64,000 nt of DNA, taken from contig CAKZJV010000007.1 in assembly GCA_937120475.1 (NCBI GenBank), positions 1,318,068 through 1,382,067 on the forward strand, in the 5' to 3' direction. The position numbers and the translations under genes are program-made. This DNA comes from an uncultured Cryomorphaceae bacterium (GTDB lineage Bacteria > Bacteroidota > Bacteroidia > Flavobacteriales > Schleiferiaceae). This document shows, piece by piece, positions 34,696-45,262 of the stretch. Under the pieces are notes generated by a model. That model was not told where the DNA came from. It saw only the letters and a list, made by a program, of their open reading frames with translations, and searched no databases. Every line of letters begins with the position of its first letter. Positions within the stretch are counted from its first letter, which is position 1.

Positions 34696-36171
34696 TTAAT
34701 ACGCTTTAGCAAAAATTACACGTCCTGTTGAGGGTTTTCCGGTACGAATACACTTGCCTTCTTCTTTCTCACCCTTCAACGGAATGCACCGGATGGTGGC
34801 TTTGGTTTCCTGCTTAATGCGTTCTTCCGTTTCCGCAGTACCATCCCAATGAGCCACGGCAAAGCCACCCTTTTTTTCAATCACTTCCAAAAACTCATCC
34901 CAACTATCCACCGGGTACATATTGGCTTCCCTGAAATCCAGTGCTTTTTTATAGAGGTTAGTCTGAATTTGCTCCAACTCATCCAAAACCTTAGCAATTA
35001 AGCCATCCATAGACACCACTTCTTTTTGGAGAGTATCCCTACGGGCCAGTTCCACCGAGTTGTTTTTAAGGTCACGCGGGCCGATGGCAATGCGCAAGGG
35101 CACGCCCTTTAATTCATATTCATTGAATTTCCAGCCGGGCTTATGTGTATCCCGGTTGTCATATTTAACCGAAATACCGGCCTGTTCCAGGCTTTGTTTT
35201 ATCTCACTCACTTTAATATTGATCTCCTCCAACTCATCTTCTCCCCTGTAAATAGGTACAATCACCACCTGGAAAGGTGCTAACTTAGGTGGTAGTACCA
35301 GTCCGTTATCATCGGAATGCGTCATAATCAGGGCTCCCATTAAGCGGGTAGATACGCCCCATGAAGTAGCCCATACATACTCCTCTTTTCCTTCCCGGGT
35401 TGCGTACTTAACATCGAAGGCTTTAGCAAAATTTTGTCCTAAAAAATGGCTGGTGCCCGCTTGCAGGGCTTTACCATCCTGCATTAAGGCTTCAATACAA
35501 TAGGTATCTAAAGCACCGGCAAAACGCTCACTCTCGGTTTTAACACCTTTAATTACGGGCATGGCCATAAAACCTTCCGCAAAATCCGCGTACAGGTCCA
35601 GTATCATGCGAGTTTCCTCTTCGGCTTCCTGACGGGTTGCGTGGGCGGTATGCCCCTCCTGCCAGAGAAATTCGGCCGTACGCAAAAACAAGCGTGTACG
35701 CATTTCCCAACGCACCACATTGGCCCACTGATTTATCAAAATGGGTAGGTCGCGGTAACTCTGTATCCAGTTGCGATAGGTATCCCATATAATGGTTTCC
35801 GAAGTTGGGCGTACTATTAGCTCTTCTTCCAGGCGTGCTTCCTCATCTACAATTATACCGCTGCCATCATCGGCATTTTTAAGACGGTAATGAGTTACCA
35901 CGGCACATTCCTTGGCAAAGCCATCCACATGTGAAGCTTCTTTGGAAAAGTAAGACTTAGGTATAAAAAGCGGAAAATAGGCATTCACATGTCCTGTAGC
36001 CTTAAACTTCCGGTCCAGTTCGGCCTGCATCTTCTCCCAAATGGCAAAACCATAGGGCTTTATCACCATAGAACCTCTTACCCCGGAATTCTCGGCTAAA
36101 TCGGCCTTTACCACCAATTCATTATACCATTTGGAGTAATCCTCAGCTCTTTTTGTAAGGTTTTTCGACAT
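34696..36171 (-). CDS. proS: Prolyl-tRNA synthetase (archaeal/eukaryotic type)
   Basis: A 491-residue class IIa synthetase without the editing INS domain, so of the eukaryote/archaea-like type. Motif 2 has the Arg in [23 protein letters not shown]; the proline-binding region is [15 protein letters not shown]; the C-terminal domain ends [24 protein letters not shown]. It charges tRNA-Pro. A TAGTTTTG -7 match (36215-36222, minus) lies upstream. It is transcribed divergently from the Gly/Trp-rich lipoprotein. Confidence 0.97.
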   Translation of the reverse strand: MSKNLTKRAEDYSKWYNELVVKADLAENSGVRGSMVIKPYGFAIWEKMQAELDRKFKATGHVNAYFPLFIPKSYFSKEASHVDGFAKECAVVTHYRLKNADDGSGIIVDEEARLEEELIVRPTSETIIWDTYRNWIQSYRDLPILINQWANVVRWEMRTRLFLRTAEFLWQEGHTAHATRQEAEEETRMILDLYADFAEGFMAMPVIKGVKTESERFAGALDTYCIEALMQDGKALQAGTSHFLGQNFAKAFDVKYATREGKEEYVWATSWGVSTRLMGALIMTHSDDNGLVLPPKLAPFQVVIVPIYRGEDELEEINIKVSEIKQSLEQAGISVKYDNRDTHKPGWKFNEYELKGVPLRIAIGPRDLKNNSVELARRDTLQKEVVSMDGLIAKVLDELEQIQTNLYKKALDFREANMYPVDSWDEFLEVIEKKGGFAVAHWDGTAETEERIKQETKATIRCIPLKGEKEEGKCIRTGKPSTGRVIFAKAY

Positions 36172-36253
36172 CTCTTGGGTATCTTGGTATAGAGTTTGTT
36201 TTATTTGGAACGAACAAAACTACTTATTAATAGTCCTTATAAAGTCGTCCATC

Positions 36254-37774
36254 ATGAAAAAGTTCTTATTCCTTCCCGCCACTCTGATCGCACTACTTTT
36301 TAGCAGTTGCGACAGCACCAAAAACACCACCGCTAATTATTATGATGACGGTATTTACGCTGACCCCAGCGATCAGCGATATGCTCCTCCTTCTAATACT
36401 ACCACCAGCCCGTCTAACTCTTCTTTCGATCTGAACAGTATTGAAAACCCCGAGCAAAGTACTACCACTAATCCAAATGCTAATCCTGAATATTATGGTA
36501 ATGCCGGAACTACCGAGGATTATTACAACCCTAATGACCAGTACTATGACAGCAATGGCGATGTAATTGTGAATAATTATTACAATACCCCTTCCTTTCG
36601 CAACTTTAACCCCAATGCCGGTTTTTACTGGAACAACTGGGGCGGTTGGGGTGCCGGTTGGGGCTGGGGTGGTTTCTACGATCCCTTTTTCGACCCCTGG
36701 TTTAACCCCTGGAACCGGCCCTGGGGCTGGGGCGGTGGCTTCGGCTGGGGAGGCGGTTTTGGTTGGGGTGGCGGCTTCGGCTGGGGCGTAGGCTTCGGTG
36801 GTGGCTGGGGAGCACCCGGCTGGGGTGGTGGCTGGGGCTATAACTCCTACTGGGCCGGATTTTACAATGGATATTTTTACGGAAGCAACGATGCCTTTAT
36901 CGGGAACAACCGAACTTATATAGGTTACACTCCCATAGCCTCCAGGACTAACAGTTACAACAGCAGAAACTTAACCCGCACCGGGCGAAAAAGTACTATC
37001 GCCAGTAGCGGCAGTGGGCGCAGTGCTTCAACTGCTACCCGAACCCGGGGTAAAACTACTACCAATACAAATACCCGACTGGCTACTGTTGATAGTAGAA
37101 GAACGGCTTCCAGTGCAGTTCCGGCTTCACGCTCGGCAACCACTTCAAGAACCAATGCCACCCGCTCATCAATGGATAGGAGTGCAACCTCCAGCTCCGT
37201 TACCCGTGGAAACGCTTACTCTAAGAATACCTATGATTATGTGCGGGGACGTACTTCGGAAGAAACGGTAAGCCGAAGCCGTGCGAACGATATACGGAAT
37301 ACAAACGGTAACCGCAGCACCACCAACAGCCGTGCTACCGAAGGCCGTACCCGTAGTGAAATACCTTCCAGAAGTACCCCTTCCAATACTCCGCAAACGC
37401 AGAGCAGATCCAAAGAGGAATACTTCAATCAGAATCGTTCTAACTCCAATAGCCGCAACAGTGTGCCTTCGCAAAGGTCTCGTGACGATATGTACGTGCC
37501 TTCTCAGCAGAGGAACCGCGCCTACGAACAACGTTCTAACCAACGTAAGCAACAACAGAATACACAGCCTTCTGTCCCGAACAGGAATTACACACCTTCT
37601 TCTACGCCCAGCCGGTCGTACACTCCTTCACGAGGCAGTAGTCCTTCCGGTTCGGGAAGCTCCAGGAGTTATACACCCAGCCGGTCATACACACCCTCTT
37701 CATCCGGAATGGGCCGCGGCTCTGGCGGTGGCAGCCGTTCATCAGGAGGTCGTTCCGGTGGAGGAAGGCGTTAA
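36254..37774 (+). CDS. Low-complexity lipoprotein: Gly/Trp repeats and Ser/Arg-rich tail
   Basis: A 506-residue lipoprotein (Cys19 in LLFSSC). Residues 20-115 are rich in Asn, Ser, Thr, Asp and Tyr. Residues about 125-205 are a Gly/Trp/Phe tract with tandem GWGGGF units. The rest (210-506) is a basic Ser/Arg/Thr tract with YTPSRS repeats near the end and a GRGSGGGSRSSGGRSGGGRR tail. Such proteins sit before the FadL-like gene in other Flavobacteriia, and I know no function. The composition suggests a disordered, adhesive or polyanion-binding surface protein; that is speculation. 22 nt separate it from the next gene. Confidence 0.72.
   Translation: MKKFLFLPATLIALLFSSCDSTKNTTANYYDDGIYADPSDQRYAPPSNTTTSPSNSSFDLNSIENPEQSTTTNPNANPEYYGNAGTTEDYYNPNDQYYDSNGDVIVNNYYNTPSFRNFNPNAGFYWNNWGGWGAGWGWGGFYDPFFDPWFNPWNRPWGWGGGFGWGGGFGWGGGFGWGVGFGGGWGAPGWGGGWGYNSYWAGFYNGYFYGSNDAFIGNNRTYIGYTPIASRTNSYNSRNLTRTGRKSTIASSGSGRSASTATRTRGKTTTNTNTRLATVDSRRTASSAVPASRSATTSRTNATRSSMDRSATSSSVTRGNAYSKNTYDYVRGRTSEETVSRSRANDIRNTNGNRSTTNSRATEGRTRSEIPSRSTPSNTPQTQSRSKEEYFNQNRSNSNSRNSVPSQRSRDDMYVPSQQRNRAYEQRSNQRKQQQNTQPSVPNRNYTPSSTPSRSYTPSRGSSPSGSGSSRSYTPSRSYTPSSSGMGRGSGGGSRSSGGRSGGGRR
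36725..36796 (+). repeat. Four tandem 18-nt repeats inside the lipoprotein gene
   Basis: Four in-frame copies of GGCTGGGGnGGnGGnTTy at 36725, 36743, 36761 and 36779, encoding GWGGGF (last copy GWGVGF). The copies differ at synonymous third positions, so they are old and maintained by selection, but a repeat-number change is possible. Confidence 0.9.
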
Positions 37775-37796
37775 TTAACTATCAACGGAAATTAAA

Positions 37797-39338
37797 ATGA
37801 AAAAACTATATCAAGCCCTGGCCATCACGCTGTTAACAGGAAGCGCGGTATGGGCACAAACCTTGGATGATGTCGAGCTTTTTAATACGCGCGGCCTGCA
37901 CGGCACGCCCCGCTTTGTAGGAATGGGGGGAGCCTTTACCGCTTTGGGTAATGACCTTTCAGCCATTCACCTCAACCCGGCATCCTCTTCCGTGTTTAGA
38001 AATGATAATTTCGGACTATCCCTGGGCTTTCAAACCCGTAGTGGCGATCAGAGCTTTTACGATGGCAATGCCACCTCTTCCAATTTCAATTTTTTGCTTG
38101 AAAATATAGGAGTGGTTAAAAAGTTTGAGGTAGGAGGTTACAACAATAAGTCTGAACTGGCTTTTTCCGCAGGTTACAATAAAATTGCCGAGTTCAACCG
38201 CAATTACACGGTGACCGCAGACCGCAACATCGGGGAATTCGGTGCAGGCTCTTTGCTGGACTATTGGTTCATGCGTGAATTATCAGACGGTAGCCTGGAT
38301 GGTGCTTTTGATTTATCACCCGCTCAACTACAACAATTCGGACTGTTTGAAGAACTGGCCGCTTATGAAGCAGGTCTTTTTTATGCTCCGGACGATACAG
38401 TAAGGGATATCGCCATGGGCAACGCCAACACTTCCACCACGGCTAAAGCCCGTTACATTCGCAGGGAGCAAGGTTCTTTTAACGAAGCCCACATCGGTTT
38501 AGCAGGAGAGGTCAATGAATTTTTGCACCTGGGTGGTGCCATCGGCTTTCCCACGCTCAACTATTACAATGAAGACCTAGTTTCAGAATACAGCCTTCCA
38601 ACGGATACTTTCCCCTTTGATGCCAACGCCTACACCCTAACCCGCTATAATGACATTTATGCTACCGGTATTAACCTGAAAATAGGCGCTATTTTGCGGC
38701 CTGCACAATGGTTACGCCTGGGAGCATCCTATGAATCACCCAGTTGGTACACCGTGGTTCAACTTTATGAATTCGATGTAAGCGGTGATTTTGACAACGG
38801 TGATTTCCTGCGAAGCGATGTATTTTCAACCGGGGAATACTCCTATAAACTGCGTACCCCTTCTATTTACCGGGCCGGTGCCGCCTTTATTTTTGGAAAA
38901 CAGGGTTTGATCAGCTTTGATTACGAATACACCGACCCATCAAGTACTCGCACCTATACCGGCCGCAGAAGCTATAACGTTCTGGAAGATGATCTTCAAA
39001 ACTCCAATACTACGGTAGAGCAAGTGATGACCGCTACACAAACCTTCAGGGCCGGTGGTGAATACCGCCTGGGCCCTATCATGTTCCGGGCCGGTTACAA
39101 TCATCGCCAAAGTATTTATGAAAATGCGGAAGATTTTGCCAGCAGCCTGACCACCATCAGCGGTGGCCTGGGTTACCACAACGAATCGTTCAGTATCGAC
39201 CTATCATATTCCCGCACCACCTTAAGCCGTCAGGATTTTGTACACCCCTTTTATACCGACAATACCGGTGCAGAGGAATTGGTGGATTCGGATATGGTAC
39301 GTTCCAACCTCATCCTGGGTGTGGGCATTCGTTTTTAA
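37797..39338 (+). CDS. OmpP1/FadL-like outer-membrane transport protein
   Basis: A 513-residue beta-barrel protein with signal peptide MKKLYQALAITLLTGSAVWAQ. The N-terminus has the FadL-type phrase FVGMGGAFTALGNDLSAIHLNPAS (a plug and hatch region), followed by alternating aromatic strands to the end, which finishes in SNLILGVGIRF (C-terminal Phe, as for BAM recognition). Hydrophobic-compound uptake is the family role. It shares the 22-nt gap with the lipoprotein before it and is followed by a terminator. Confidence 0.88.
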   Translation: MKKLYQALAITLLTGSAVWAQTLDDVELFNTRGLHGTPRFVGMGGAFTALGNDLSAIHLNPASSSVFRNDNFGLSLGFQTRSGDQSFYDGNATSSNFNFLLENIGVVKKFEVGGYNNKSELAFSAGYNKIAEFNRNYTVTADRNIGEFGAGSLLDYWFMRELSDGSLDGAFDLSPAQLQQFGLFEELAAYEAGLFYAPDDTVRDIAMGNANTSTTAKARYIRREQGSFNEAHIGLAGEVNEFLHLGGAIGFPTLNYYNEDLVSEYSLPTDTFPFDANAYTLTRYNDIYATGINLKIGAILRPAQWLRLGASYESPSWYTVVQLYEFDVSGDFDNGDFLRSDVFSTGEYSYKLRTPSIYRAGAAFIFGKQGLISFDYEYTDPSSTRTYTGRRSYNVLEDDLQNSNTTVEQVMTATQTFRAGGEYRLGPIMFRAGYNHRQSIYENAEDFASSLTTISGGLGYHNESFSIDLSYSRTTLSRQDFVHPFYTDNTGAEELVDSDMVRSNLILGVGIRF

Positions 39339-39366
39339 ACGCAGTAAATTTTTTAAGAATAACGGG

Positions 39367-39389
39367 AAAGCGTGGTTGAACCACGCTTT
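39367..39389 (+). terminator. Terminator after FadL-like gene
   Basis: A 10-bp perfect stem AAAGCGTGGT/ACCACGCTTT with a TGA loop and a T-run. Confidence 0.9.
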
Positions 39390-39433
39390 TTTTGTGATTA
39401 GTTCTATTTTTGGGTTTCCACAAAAATCCGATC

Positions 39434-42400
39434 ATGATCAAAAATATTCTAACGGTACTTTTTACAGCTACGTTCTTCATAAGCATTGCGCAGGATAAAA
39501 ATTCTGACGACAATAAGCCCCTGGTAGAAAAAACTTCCGTTTCGGCACTCAAATTCCGCAGCATAGGCCCGGCCCTTACCTCTGGTCGTATAGCCGACTT
39601 TGCCATAAATCCGAACAATTATGCTGAGTACTATGTGGCCACAGCCAGTGGTGGGGTTTGGAAAACCAATAACCACGGTACTACCTACCAGCCCATTTTT
39701 GATGGACAGGGCTCCTACTCCATTGGTTGTATAAGCCTGAACCCCAAAAACCCCAACGTAGTATGGGTAGGTACCGGTGAAAACAACAACCAGCGCAGCG
39801 TAGCCTATGGAGATGGTGTTTACAAAAGTGAAGACGGTGGTAAAAGCTGGGAAAACGTAGGACTTAAAAGTTCCGAACACATCGGTATGATCGCCATTCA
39901 CCCTGAAAACACGGATATTGTTTACGTAGCGGCTTACGGCCCTTTATGGAGCAGCGGTGGTGACCGGGGTATTTACAAGACCACCGATGGCGGTAAAAAC
40001 TGGGAAAAAGTACTGGAAGTATCTGAAAACACGGGTTTTAACGAAATACACATGGACCCACGCAATCCTGAAGTATTATATGCCACAGCTCATCAACGCA
40101 GAAGGCATGTTTGGACTTACATCTCCGGAGGCCCTGAAAGTGCGATTTACAAATCCACCGATGGCGGTAAAAACTGGAAAGAACTGAAAAACGGCATCCC
40201 TTCCGGAGATAAAGGCCGTATAGCCCTGGCCATTCCACCTACAGACCCCGACCGCATTTACGCCATGATAGAGGGGCACGGTGTTTACCTCTCCACCGAC
40301 CGGGGTGCCTCCTTCAGCTTCCGTAATAAATACGAAACCAGTGGCAACTATTACGTAGAGTTGGTACCTCACCCCTCTAATCCTGAGATGGTTTACAGCA
40401 TGGATACCTATATGCATGCTTCAAGGGACGGTGGTAAAAGCTGGGAGCGGGTACCTGAGGATAAAAAACACGTGGATAATCACTGCCTGTGGATCAATCC
40501 ACAAAATCCCGATCACATGATTGCGGGTTGTGACGGTGGTATTTATGAAACCTACGACAATGCCCAAAACTGGCACTTCAAGCCCAACCTTCCCATAACT
40601 CAGTTTTACAAGGTGGCGGTGGATAACGACCTGCCTTTTTACAATGTATATGGTGGCACCCAGGATAACTTTAGTTTAGGCGGGCCTTCCCGTACTACCA
40701 ATCGCAGCGGCATTACCAATGCCGATTGGTTTGTTACCAATACCGGTGATGGTTTTGAGAGTGCCATTGATCCTACCAATCCCAATATAATATATGCGCA
40801 AAGCCAGTACGGTGGTTTAGTACGCTACGATCGTAAAAGTGGCGAAAGCGTAGGCATTCAGCCTTCACCCGGTTACGGGGAAGCAGCCTATCGCTGGAAC
40901 TGGGATGCCCCGCTTTTAATCAGTCCTCACAATCCCAGCCGGTTATACTTCGCAGCCAACAAGGTGTTTCGCAGTAACGACCGGGGTGATAACTGGAAAG
41001 AGATCAGTGGTGACCTCAGCCAGCAAATTGACCGGCACACCCTGCCCGTGATGGGTAAAATATGGAGTGTGGATGCCGTGGCTTATGACCGCTCCACCAG
41101 TAACTATGGCAATATTGTAGCCCTGGATGAATCGCCCCGGCAAGAAGGCCTCTTGTATGCCGGAACCGATGATGGCTTAATACACGTAAGTGTGGATGGT
41201 GGTGAAAACTGGACGAAATACGAAAGCTTTCCGGGCATACCCAAAAACACTTACGTCAATATGCTGGTAGCATCGCTTCATGAAGCCAATACGGTTTTTG
41301 CGGTGTTCAACAATCATAAAAACGGTGACTTTAAACCCTACATCCTGAAGAGTTCTGACAAGGGGAATACGTGGATCAACATTAGCGGTGACCTCCCAGA
41401 GCGGGGTTCCGTATATGCTCTGGCGCAGGACCACGTTAATAAAGACCTGCTTTTTGCCGGTACGGAGTTCGGGGCCTATTTTTCCTATGACGGTGGTAAG
41501 CACTGGAAAACCCTGAAGAGCGGATTACCGACCATTGCCGTTCGTGATATCGCCCTGCAACGGAGGGAAAATGATGTGGTACTCGCTACTATGGGCCGTG
41601 GTTTTTACATTTTGGATGATTATACGGCCCTGCGGGAGTACAGTGATGCCAACCTCAAAAAGTCATCCCACATTTTTCCCGTTAAGGATGGTTTGGTTTA
41701 CTTACAAGCCTCACCACTGGGCTATAACGAAGTTGGCTTTCAGGGTGCTTCCTACTACTTTGATAAAAACCCGGCACCGGGTGTTGATATCACCTACTAC
41801 ATCAAGGAAGATGTGAAATCACTGAAAGAGCAGCGCAAGGAAAGGGAGAAAAAGATAAAAGATGAAAAAGGCACCCTCTCCTACCCTGATGCTGAGGCGC
41901 TGCGCGCTGAAGACCGTGAGGAACAGGCTTATCATTTGTTTGTGATTCAAAACGATGAAGGTCGTGAAGTGAGCCGTTTTTCAAAAAGTGCCTCGTCCGG
42001 TATTCAACAGGTACACTGGGACGGGCGGATGAGTAGCATGTCATACCTCAATACCGGTGGCAGCCCGGTTACCAAGGCGGGTGATGCTCAATTGGCCTTG
42101 CCCGGAACTTATTCCGTAAGTATTTACCAAAGTAAAGACGGTGATTTGGAGTTATTAGCCGGTCCTGAAAACTTTGAGATCAACTGGCTGGACCAGGGAG
42201 TTATGGCGGCTTCTGACCGATTGGCATTAGCTGACTTCCAGGCGCAAATAGAAGACACCAGGCGTAAAATAGTAGCCGTAAATCATTTTAAAGGGCACCT
42301 GGAAAAGCGCATAGAAAAGTTAAAAGCCAATACCCGTAATACTCCGGGAGCACCACTAAACTTTTTAGATAGCCTTCGTAAAATGGAATACCGTATTTAT

Positions 42401-42682
42401 GAGCTGGAAGTGGAATTGAACGGTGATAAGAGTCTGGCCGAACGAAATTTCGATACTCCTCCATCGCTGATGAACCGCATAAACAGCGCGGTATGGAATT
42501 CTTACTACACCACCATGCCTCCTACCGGGGAGCAGCAGAAAAACCTGCGAATAGTTCAGCAACAACTTGGAGAATTGATCGATACGCTGGCTGACATCCG
42601 CCACAAAACCGATGCTATAAACACCAACCTGGTAAAAGCCGGAGCTCCTTACCTGGAAGATGAGCTTCCCAACAGACCCTGA
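39434..42682 (+). CDS. Large secreted BNR/VPS10-like beta-propeller protein
   Basis: A protein of about 1082 residues with signal peptide MIKNILTVLFTATFFISIAQ; I start it at 39434. Two propellers of sialidase-type repeats follow, with many Asp boxes: YKSEDGGKSWENV, YKTTDGGKNWEKV, YKSTDGGKNWKEL, SRDGGKSWERV, and more to about residue 710. The C-terminal part has a beta domain and a charged helical hairpin (about 930-1080). The family is annotated as glycosyl hydrolase/VPS10 in Bacteroidota; catalysis has not been shown. TATTTTTG at 39405-39412 may be its promoter. Confidence 0.85.
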   Translation: MIKNILTVLFTATFFISIAQDKNSDDNKPLVEKTSVSALKFRSIGPALTSGRIADFAINPNNYAEYYVATASGGVWKTNNHGTTYQPIFDGQGSYSIGCISLNPKNPNVVWVGTGENNNQRSVAYGDGVYKSEDGGKSWENVGLKSSEHIGMIAIHPENTDIVYVAAYGPLWSSGGDRGIYKTTDGGKNWEKVLEVSENTGFNEIHMDPRNPEVLYATAHQRRRHVWTYISGGPESAIYKSTDGGKNWKELKNGIPSGDKGRIALAIPPTDPDRIYAMIEGHGVYLSTDRGASFSFRNKYETSGNYYVELVPHPSNPEMVYSMDTYMHASRDGGKSWERVPEDKKHVDNHCLWINPQNPDHMIAGCDGGIYETYDNAQNWHFKPNLPITQFYKVAVDNDLPFYNVYGGTQDNFSLGGPSRTTNRSGITNADWFVTNTGDGFESAIDPTNPNIIYAQSQYGGLVRYDRKSGESVGIQPSPGYGEAAYRWNWDAPLLISPHNPSRLYFAANKVFRSNDRGDNWKEISGDLSQQIDRHTLPVMGKIWSVDAVAYDRSTSNYGNIVALDESPRQEGLLYAGTDDGLIHVSVDGGENWTKYESFPGIPKNTYVNMLVASLHEANTVFAVFNNHKNGDFKPYILKSSDKGNTWINISGDLPERGSVYALAQDHVNKDLLFAGTEFGAYFSYDGGKHWKTLKSGLPTIAVRDIALQRRENDVVLATMGRGFYILDDYTALREYSDANLKKSSHIFPVKDGLVYLQASPLGYNEVGFQGASYYFDKNPAPGVDITYYIKEDVKSLKEQRKEREKKIKDEKGTLSYPDAEALRAEDREEQAYHLFVIQNDEGREVSRFSKSASSGIQQVHWDGRMSSMSYLNTGGSPVTKAGDAQLALPGTYSVSIYQSKDGDLELLAGPENFEINWLDQGVMAASDRLALADFQAQIEDTRRKIVAVNHFKGHLEKRIEKLKANTRNTPGAPLNFLDSLRKMEYRIYELEVELNGDKSLAERNFDTPPSLMNRINSAVWNSYYTTMPPTGEQQKNLRIVQQQLGELIDTLADIRHKTDAINTNLVKAGAPYLEDELPNRP

Positions 42683-42730
42683 TAAAGAATAGATTCTGAT
42701 TAAGGAGCTATCATAGAGATGGATAAACCA

Positions 42731-42760
42731 TTTAAAGATGGTGCGTGTTCTGTACCTTTG
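42731..42760 (+). promoter_or_regulatory. folE promoter
   Basis: TTTA (42731-42734), an 18-nt spacer and TACCTTTG (42753-42760); one mismatch from the consensus. Start near 42766. Confidence 0.6.
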
Positions 42761-42814
42761 CACCCCAATTTTAGTTTCGGAACGCGAATTCCGAAGCCAT
42801 TGTAAACAAGCGGA

Positions 42815-43513
42815 ATGGAGATTAAAAAGAATACCAGTGCCTTACGTGCCTTGGCCGAAGAGCAGGGTGATATGCATATTTCCAGCGGAAATGCTAAAAC
42901 CCCTTTGCGTGATGGAGCCTTTGACCGTACGGATGATGAGAAAATAGAGATCATAAGAGCGCACTTTGAAAAAATACTGGATACCCTGGGTATGGACCTT
43001 ACGGACGACAGCCTGAAGGGTACCCCACTGCGGGTGGCTAAAATGTTTGTAAAGGAAATATTTGGCGGCCTTAGCCCCGAGCGCAAACCCAGTACCAGCA
43101 CTTTTGAAAACAAGTACCAGTACGGTGAAATGCTGGTGGAAAAAAATATCGTGGTTTATTCCACCTGTGAGCACCACTTGTTGCCCATCGTAGGGCGGGC
43201 CCATGTGGCCTACATTTCCAACGGTACAGTGATAGGACTGAGCAAAATGAACCGCATTGTGGATTATTTTGCCAAACGCCCGCAGGTACAGGAGCGTATG
43301 ACCAAGCAAATTGTTATTGCCCTGCAGGAAGCTTTAGGTACACAAGACGTAGCCTGCGTGATAGATGCCAAACATTTATGCGTAAATTCACGTGGAATCC
43401 GGGACATCGAAAGCAGCACCGTTACCGCTGAATTTGGAGGAAAATTCAAAGAAGAAAGTGCCAAGCGTGATTTTCTGGATTACATTAACATGAAAACAAC
43501 GTTTGACGCTTAA
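42815..43513 (+). CDS. folE: GTP cyclohydrolase I
   Basis: A 232-residue enzyme for the first step of tetrahydrofolate (or tetrahydrobiopterin/queuosine) synthesis, GTP to dihydroneopterin triphosphate. The zinc/active-site segment is [21 protein letters not shown], and the C-terminal motif is [15 protein letters not shown]. The first 40 residues are variable. It is followed 11 nt later by cysS. Folate from this pathway feeds MetF elsewhere in the window. Confidence 0.97.
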   Translation: MEIKKNTSALRALAEEQGDMHISSGNAKTPLRDGAFDRTDDEKIEIIRAHFEKILDTLGMDLTDDSLKGTPLRVAKMFVKEIFGGLSPERKPSTSTFENKYQYGEMLVEKNIVVYSTCEHHLLPIVGRAHVAYISNGTVIGLSKMNRIVDYFAKRPQVQERMTKQIVIALQEALGTQDVACVIDAKHLCVNSRGIRDIESSTVTAEFGGKFKEESAKRDFLDYINMKTTFDA

Positions 43514-43524
43514 ACCCTTGCTCT

Positions 43525-45009
43525 ATGCCCTTGTACGAAGAAAACCAGCTCTTCCTGTACAATTCCCTCAACCGTAAAAAGGAAAAATTCGAACCGCTGA
43601 ATGCACCTCATGTGGGGATGTACGTATGTGGCCCTACCGTGTACAGTGATGTTCACCTGGGTAACTGCCGCACCTTTATTTCCTTTGACCTGGTTTACCG
43701 ATACCTTACCCATTTGGGATATAAAGTGCGTTACGTACGCAATATTACCGATGCCGGTCACCTGGTGGATGATGCCGATGAGGGCGAAGATAAGATTGGT
43801 AAAAAGGCCCGGCTGGAATCACTGGAACCCATGGAAATAGTGCAACGCTATACCCTGGGATTTCACAGTGTAATGGCCCGCTTTAATGCCATACCCCCCA
43901 GTATAGAACCTACGGCCACCGGCCACATTGTAGAGCAGATTGATACGGTTAAAAAAATACTGGCAGCCGGTTTGGCTTACGAGGTAAACGGCTCCGTTTA
44001 TTTTGACGTGCCCAAATTCAACGAGTCACACGACTACGGTAAACTTTCGGGCCGTAAAATTGAAGAGCTGATCAGTGGAACCCGTGAACTGGATGGGCAG
44101 TCGGAAAAGCGTAGCCCGCTGGATTTTGCCATCTGGAAAAAAGCCGACCCCTCTCACATTATGCGTTGGAATTCGCCCTGGGGCGAAGGTTTCCCGGGCT
44201 GGCACCTGGAGTGTTCGGTAATGAGTACCAAATACCTGGGTGAACAATTCGATATTCATGGTGGTGGTATGGATTTGAAATTCCCGCACCACGAATGTGA
44301 GATTGCCCAAAATACCGCCTCCAACGGTAACCCGGCCGTACGCTACTGGTTACACGGTAATATGCTTACCCTTAACGGGGCCCGCATGAGCAAATCTACC
44401 GGAAACACTTTGCTGCCACAGGAACTGTTTTCCGGCAATACCGATAAACTGGAAAAGGGCTTTGCGCCCAGCGTAGTGCGCTTTTTTATGATGCAGGCCC
44501 ATTACCGCAGTCAACTGGATTTTAGCAATGAAGCGCTACTGGCCGCGGAAAAAGGTTATTTACGATTAATGGAAGCCCTCCGTAAGTTATCTCAATTACA
44601 GGCAGGTGGTTCTTCAGAATCAGATTTTGATCTGACCGAATGGAAGAAGAACTGTTATACGGCCATGAACGATGATTTTAACAGCCCCATTCTAATCGCC
44701 CACCTCTTTGATGCAGTTCGTTTTATAAACGGTGCCAACCCTGCAGCTTGTGGCTTATCGCAACCGGATTTGGAAGATTTTACCCAAACCATAAATGCTT
44801 TTGTTACAGATGTATTAGGCCTGGAAGATGCATCAGCCGATGACGGAGGCACCAAGCTGGATGAGGTGATGCAAATGTTGATTGATGTGCGTGCGCAGGC
44901 GAGGGCTGATAAGGACTGGGCACTTTCCGATAAAATCCGTGACCAACTGGCCGCCATCGGTGTCCAGCTTAAAGACGGAGCCGAAGGGACTACTTACAGT
45001 TTGCAATAA
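43525..45009 (+). CDS. cysS: Cysteinyl-tRNA synthetase
   Basis: A 494-residue class I synthetase. Zinc and HIGH region: [17 protein letters not shown], where HLGN replaces HIGH, and further zinc ligands in WHLECSVMS and HHECEIAQ. The KMSKS loop is RMSKSTGN. All are standard for CysRS. It makes Cys-tRNA. It lies between folE (11-nt gap) and yidD (2-nt gap). Confidence 0.98.
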   Translation: MPLYEENQLFLYNSLNRKKEKFEPLNAPHVGMYVCGPTVYSDVHLGNCRTFISFDLVYRYLTHLGYKVRYVRNITDAGHLVDDADEGEDKIGKKARLESLEPMEIVQRYTLGFHSVMARFNAIPPSIEPTATGHIVEQIDTVKKILAAGLAYEVNGSVYFDVPKFNESHDYGKLSGRKIEELISGTRELDGQSEKRSPLDFAIWKKADPSHIMRWNSPWGEGFPGWHLECSVMSTKYLGEQFDIHGGGMDLKFPHHECEIAQNTASNGNPAVRYWLHGNMLTLNGARMSKSTGNTLLPQELFSGNTDKLEKGFAPSVVRFFMMQAHYRSQLDFSNEALLAAEKGYLRLMEALRKLSQLQAGGSSESDFDLTEWKKNCYTAMNDDFNSPILIAHLFDAVRFINGANPAACGLSQPDLEDFTQTINAFVTDVLGLEDASADDGGTKLDEVMQMLIDVRAQARADKDWALSDKIRDQLAAIGVQLKDGAEGTTYSLQ

Positions 45010-45011
45010 TA

Positions 45012-45260
45012 TTGATCCGTTTTTTTCGAAATATCCTTTCTTCCTTTTTGATATTCCTGGTAAAGGTTTATCAAACCCTTTTATCGCCCCTGCTTCCCAA
45101 CAGTTGTCGGCATACCCCTACTTGTTCTCAATACACCGTTCAAGCCATACAGGTATGGGGGCCAATAAAGGGACTATGGTTGGGCTTGAAAAGATTATCC
45201 AAATGTCACCCCTGGGGAACCCATGGTTACGACCCGGTTCCTCCCAAAAATTCTAAATAA
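45012..45260 (+). CDS. yidD: Membrane protein insertion efficiency factor YidD
   Basis: An 82-residue YidD/DUF37 protein. Three conserved Cys and a Pro-rich membrane-surface segment are visible: [23 protein letters not shown] and [12 protein letters not shown]. It helps insertion of inner-membrane proteins with YidC. No ATG is available before the conserved region, so TTG at 45012 is the start. It is tucked between cysS and the next lipoprotein. Confidence 0.95.
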   Translation: MIRFFRNILSSFLIFLVKVYQTLLSPLLPNSCRHTPTCSQYTVQAIQVWGPIKGLWLGLKRLSKCHPWGTHGYDPVPPKNSK

Positions 45261-45262
45261 AT

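Noticed and set aside
36955-37555. Open frames on the minus strand and in other frames inside the Ser/Arg-rich lipoprotein gene
   Set aside because: They follow from the low-complexity composition (few stops in these frames) and have no start context or family features.
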